This document shows, in pieces, positions 31,501 through 32,036 of a stretch of DNA of 32,036 bases. A program made the translations under genes and the position numbers. Source of the stretch: Pseudomonas sp. GM79. GTDB taxonomy: Bacteria; Pseudomonadota; Gammaproteobacteria; Pseudomonadales; Pseudomonadaceae. Below the pieces are notes generated by a model. The model saw nothing but the letters and a program-made list of their open reading frames with translations. It did not search any database and had not been told where the DNA came from. The stretch is from the NCBI RefSeq assembly GCF_000282495.1, contig NZ_AKJE01000119.1:1-32036 (forward strand). The letters run 5' to 3'. The stretch's first letter is position 1; each line of letters begins with the position of its first letter.

Positions 31501-32036
31501 CCTGGACAACACCGGCGTAGCGGATCTGGTGGGCAACGCCGGCAGCGGCACTACCGATTCCAACAACTACGCCATCGACACTGTGCGGCCAACGGCAACC
31601 ATCGTGGTGACGGACACGGCGCTGAGAATCGGCGAAACCTCGCTGGTGACCATTACTTTCAGCGAAGCGGTCAGCGGTTTCACCAACGCCGATGTGACCA
31701 TCGCCAACGGCACGTTGAGCGCGGTGAGCAGCAGCGACGGCGGCATCACCTGGACCGCGACCTTCACACCTTCCGCGAGCATCAATGACACGACCAACCT
31801 GATCACCCTGGACAACACCGGCATCGCGGATCTGGCGGGCAACGCCGGCAGCGGCACCACCGATTCCAACAACTACGCCATCGACACCGTACGTCCGACT
31901 GCGACGATTGTGTTGGCCGACACAACACTGGCAGCGGGTGAAACCTCGCTGGTGACGATCACCTTCAGCGAGGCGGTCAGCGGTTTCACCAACGCCGACC
32001 TGAGCATCGCCAACGGCACCCTGACTGCGGTCAGCA
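28541..32036 (+). CDS. Giant LEPR-XLL/DUF4347 secreted repeat protein, N-terminal part (runs past window end)
   Basis: The frame is open from ATG 28541 (an in-frame ATG at 28508 also exists) to the last base, at least 1165 residues. The N-terminus MWWSKGKSRVTEG is followed by SLEPRMLFDGAV (24-35), the LEPR-XLL tag of very large secreted proteins. An Ala-rich linker leads to a DUF4347 domain (about 88-246: VVFVDSRVKDVDSLL, IAHGNAG, GDILIYGCYTADG). A region of about 350 residues follows, extremely Gly-rich (around 380-545) and resembling a parallel beta-helix (repeated NGG-GN motifs). From residue ~609 come Ig-like repeats of exactly 102 residues. There is no Sec signal peptide; proteins of this build are usually exported by type I secretion, whose genes and the C-terminal signal would lie beyond the window. 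Likely role: adhesin or biofilm matrix protein. Confidence 0.88.
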   Translation, partial: MWWSKGKSRVTEGARALASPMIMSLEPRMLFDGAVAATVADTAQADSHATAEAVEAPTADQPVASKDTHGQADATPAPAPAAVPGQSVVFVDSRVKDVDSLLQGVAPGTQVVQLDASKDGLQQIADYLDGHQGISSVQIIAHGNAGDLWLGNSYLSADNIADRSAVLAEIGKDMNVGGDILIYGCYTADGERGLNFIDSLAQLTGRDVAASSDRTGLGGDWDLEIATGNIESANVLSTTAMSDYQWGLATWTATNNANTGVGSLRAALASAQNGDIVTFSSSMTVQLTSELLINKNITVDGDLNNDGAADVILDGQYRTRVIEVTAGSIVTLDGLVITRGLVSGNGGNGGYGATGAMAGGIFNAGILTLNNVSVTSNGASGGGGGGGVTGAFYGGGGGGGGGLGGQGGGHGGSAGPGTGTLGGQAGGGGVGGYGGGYDATHMGGRGGTTTGGAGGVGVSYYSNGGNGATATNGTISIGGGGGGAGWDKVGGAGGNAVGGIYNASSGTITIVGTSTISNNIGAGGGGGGGGGQGSNASNGGIGGRGVGAIWNKGTLLITAANFAALAGNAAASGAGGTAQGGGSTGTSPTSVATIYNDGGVLNTAYSPPPTATIVVADTTLSIGETSLVTITFSEAVTGLTNADLTIANGTLTAVSSGDGGITWTATFTPSASISDTTNVITLDNTGVINILGTAGVGTTNSNNYVVDTVRPTASIVFTDTALRIGETSQVTITFNEAVSGFTNADLTIANGTLSAVSSSDGGITWTATFTPTASITDTTNLITLDNTGVADLVGNAGSGTTDSNNYAIDTVRPTATIVVTDNALKIGETSQVTITFSEAVSGFTNADLSIANGTLSAVSSSDGGITWTATFTPSASINDTTNLITLNNTGVADLAGNTGSGTTDSNNYAIDTLRPTATIVVADNALRIGETSLVTITFNEAVSGFTNADLTIANGTLSAVSSSDGGITWTATFTPNASVNDTTNLITLDNTGVADLVGNAGSGTTDSNNYAIDTVRPTATIVVTDTALRIGETSLVTITFSEAVSGFTNADVTIANGTLSAVSSSDGGITWTATFTPSASINDTTNLITLDNTGIADLAGNAGSGTTDSNNYAIDTVRPTATIVLADTTLAAGETSLVTITFSEAVSGFTNADLSIANGTLTAVS
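30365..32036 (+). repeat. Tandem 306-bp repeats encoding Ig-like domains
   Basis: Six repeat units start at 30365, 30671, 30977, 31283, 31589 and 31895, each exactly 306 bp (102 codons) apart; the last is cut by the window end. Units 2-5 are very similar at DNA level (TTGAGCGCGGTGAGCAGCAG and similar blocks recur), and unit 1 is more diverged. Each unit encodes P-T-A-T-I-V ... GETS-VTITF-EAV-GFTNADL ... GGITWTATFTP ... TTNLITL-NTG ... NNYAIDT-RP. Confidence 0.95.

Noticed and set aside
30040..31872. Series of ~100-codon minus-strand frames over the Ig repeats
   Set aside because: They repeat with the 306-bp period simply because the plus-strand repeats do; the plus frame is open and has clear domains.

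Overview
The window looks like chromosome from a Pseudomonas of the fluorescens group. The evidence is high G+C coding sequence, a rimB-rimK pair, an EnvZ/OmpR (AmgS/AmgR-like) pair, a tex-thioesterase-gshA run, and at least four near-identical REP doublets built on the 16-mer GTGGGAGCGGGCTTGC typical of that group. No rRNA, tRNA, CRISPR array or intact transposase was seen.

Layout. 1-5142 is mostly core: the end of a glycine-zipper gene, a hotdog thioesterase, a 3-hydroxyacyl-CoA dehydrogenase, a RecQ-type helicase and a small exported protein, with REPINs in the gaps. 5143-9545 is an accessory island. It holds two paralogous ~98-residue proteins of unknown function (the second behind a long leader with mutually exclusive inverted repeats), an orphan antitoxin-like ORF, and a tight three-gene operon on the minus strand: winged-HTH protein, AbiEii-like nucleotidyltransferase and PP2C-like phosphatase. 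That operon has a perfect operator-like inverted repeat just upstream and IS-like direct repeats at its 3' edge. A DUF1493-like gene closes the island.

9622-21716 is core again: pckA, hslO, hslR, a small-ORF/rimB/rimK operon, envZ/ompR, tex, a PaaI-type thioesterase and gshA. 21717-24612 is a tauABC-like sulfonate importer with no tauD next to it. 24613 to the end is a second accessory block for a probable surface or secreted system. It holds a DUF6916-like protein, a phage-tail-collar (microcystin-dependent-protein-like) protein, a GT39-type membrane glycosyltransferase, a sulfotransferase, and the first ~1165 residues of a giant LEPR-XLL/DUF4347 protein with exact 102-residue Ig-like repeats, which runs off the window.

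The best candidates for an undescribed system are (1) the regulator-nucleotidyltransferase-PP2C cassette (6725-8932), whose composition suggests a toxin/defence-like module with reversible nucleotidylation or phosphorylation, and (2) the structured leader at 6121-6331. Functions are inferred from motifs read by eye. No database search was run.
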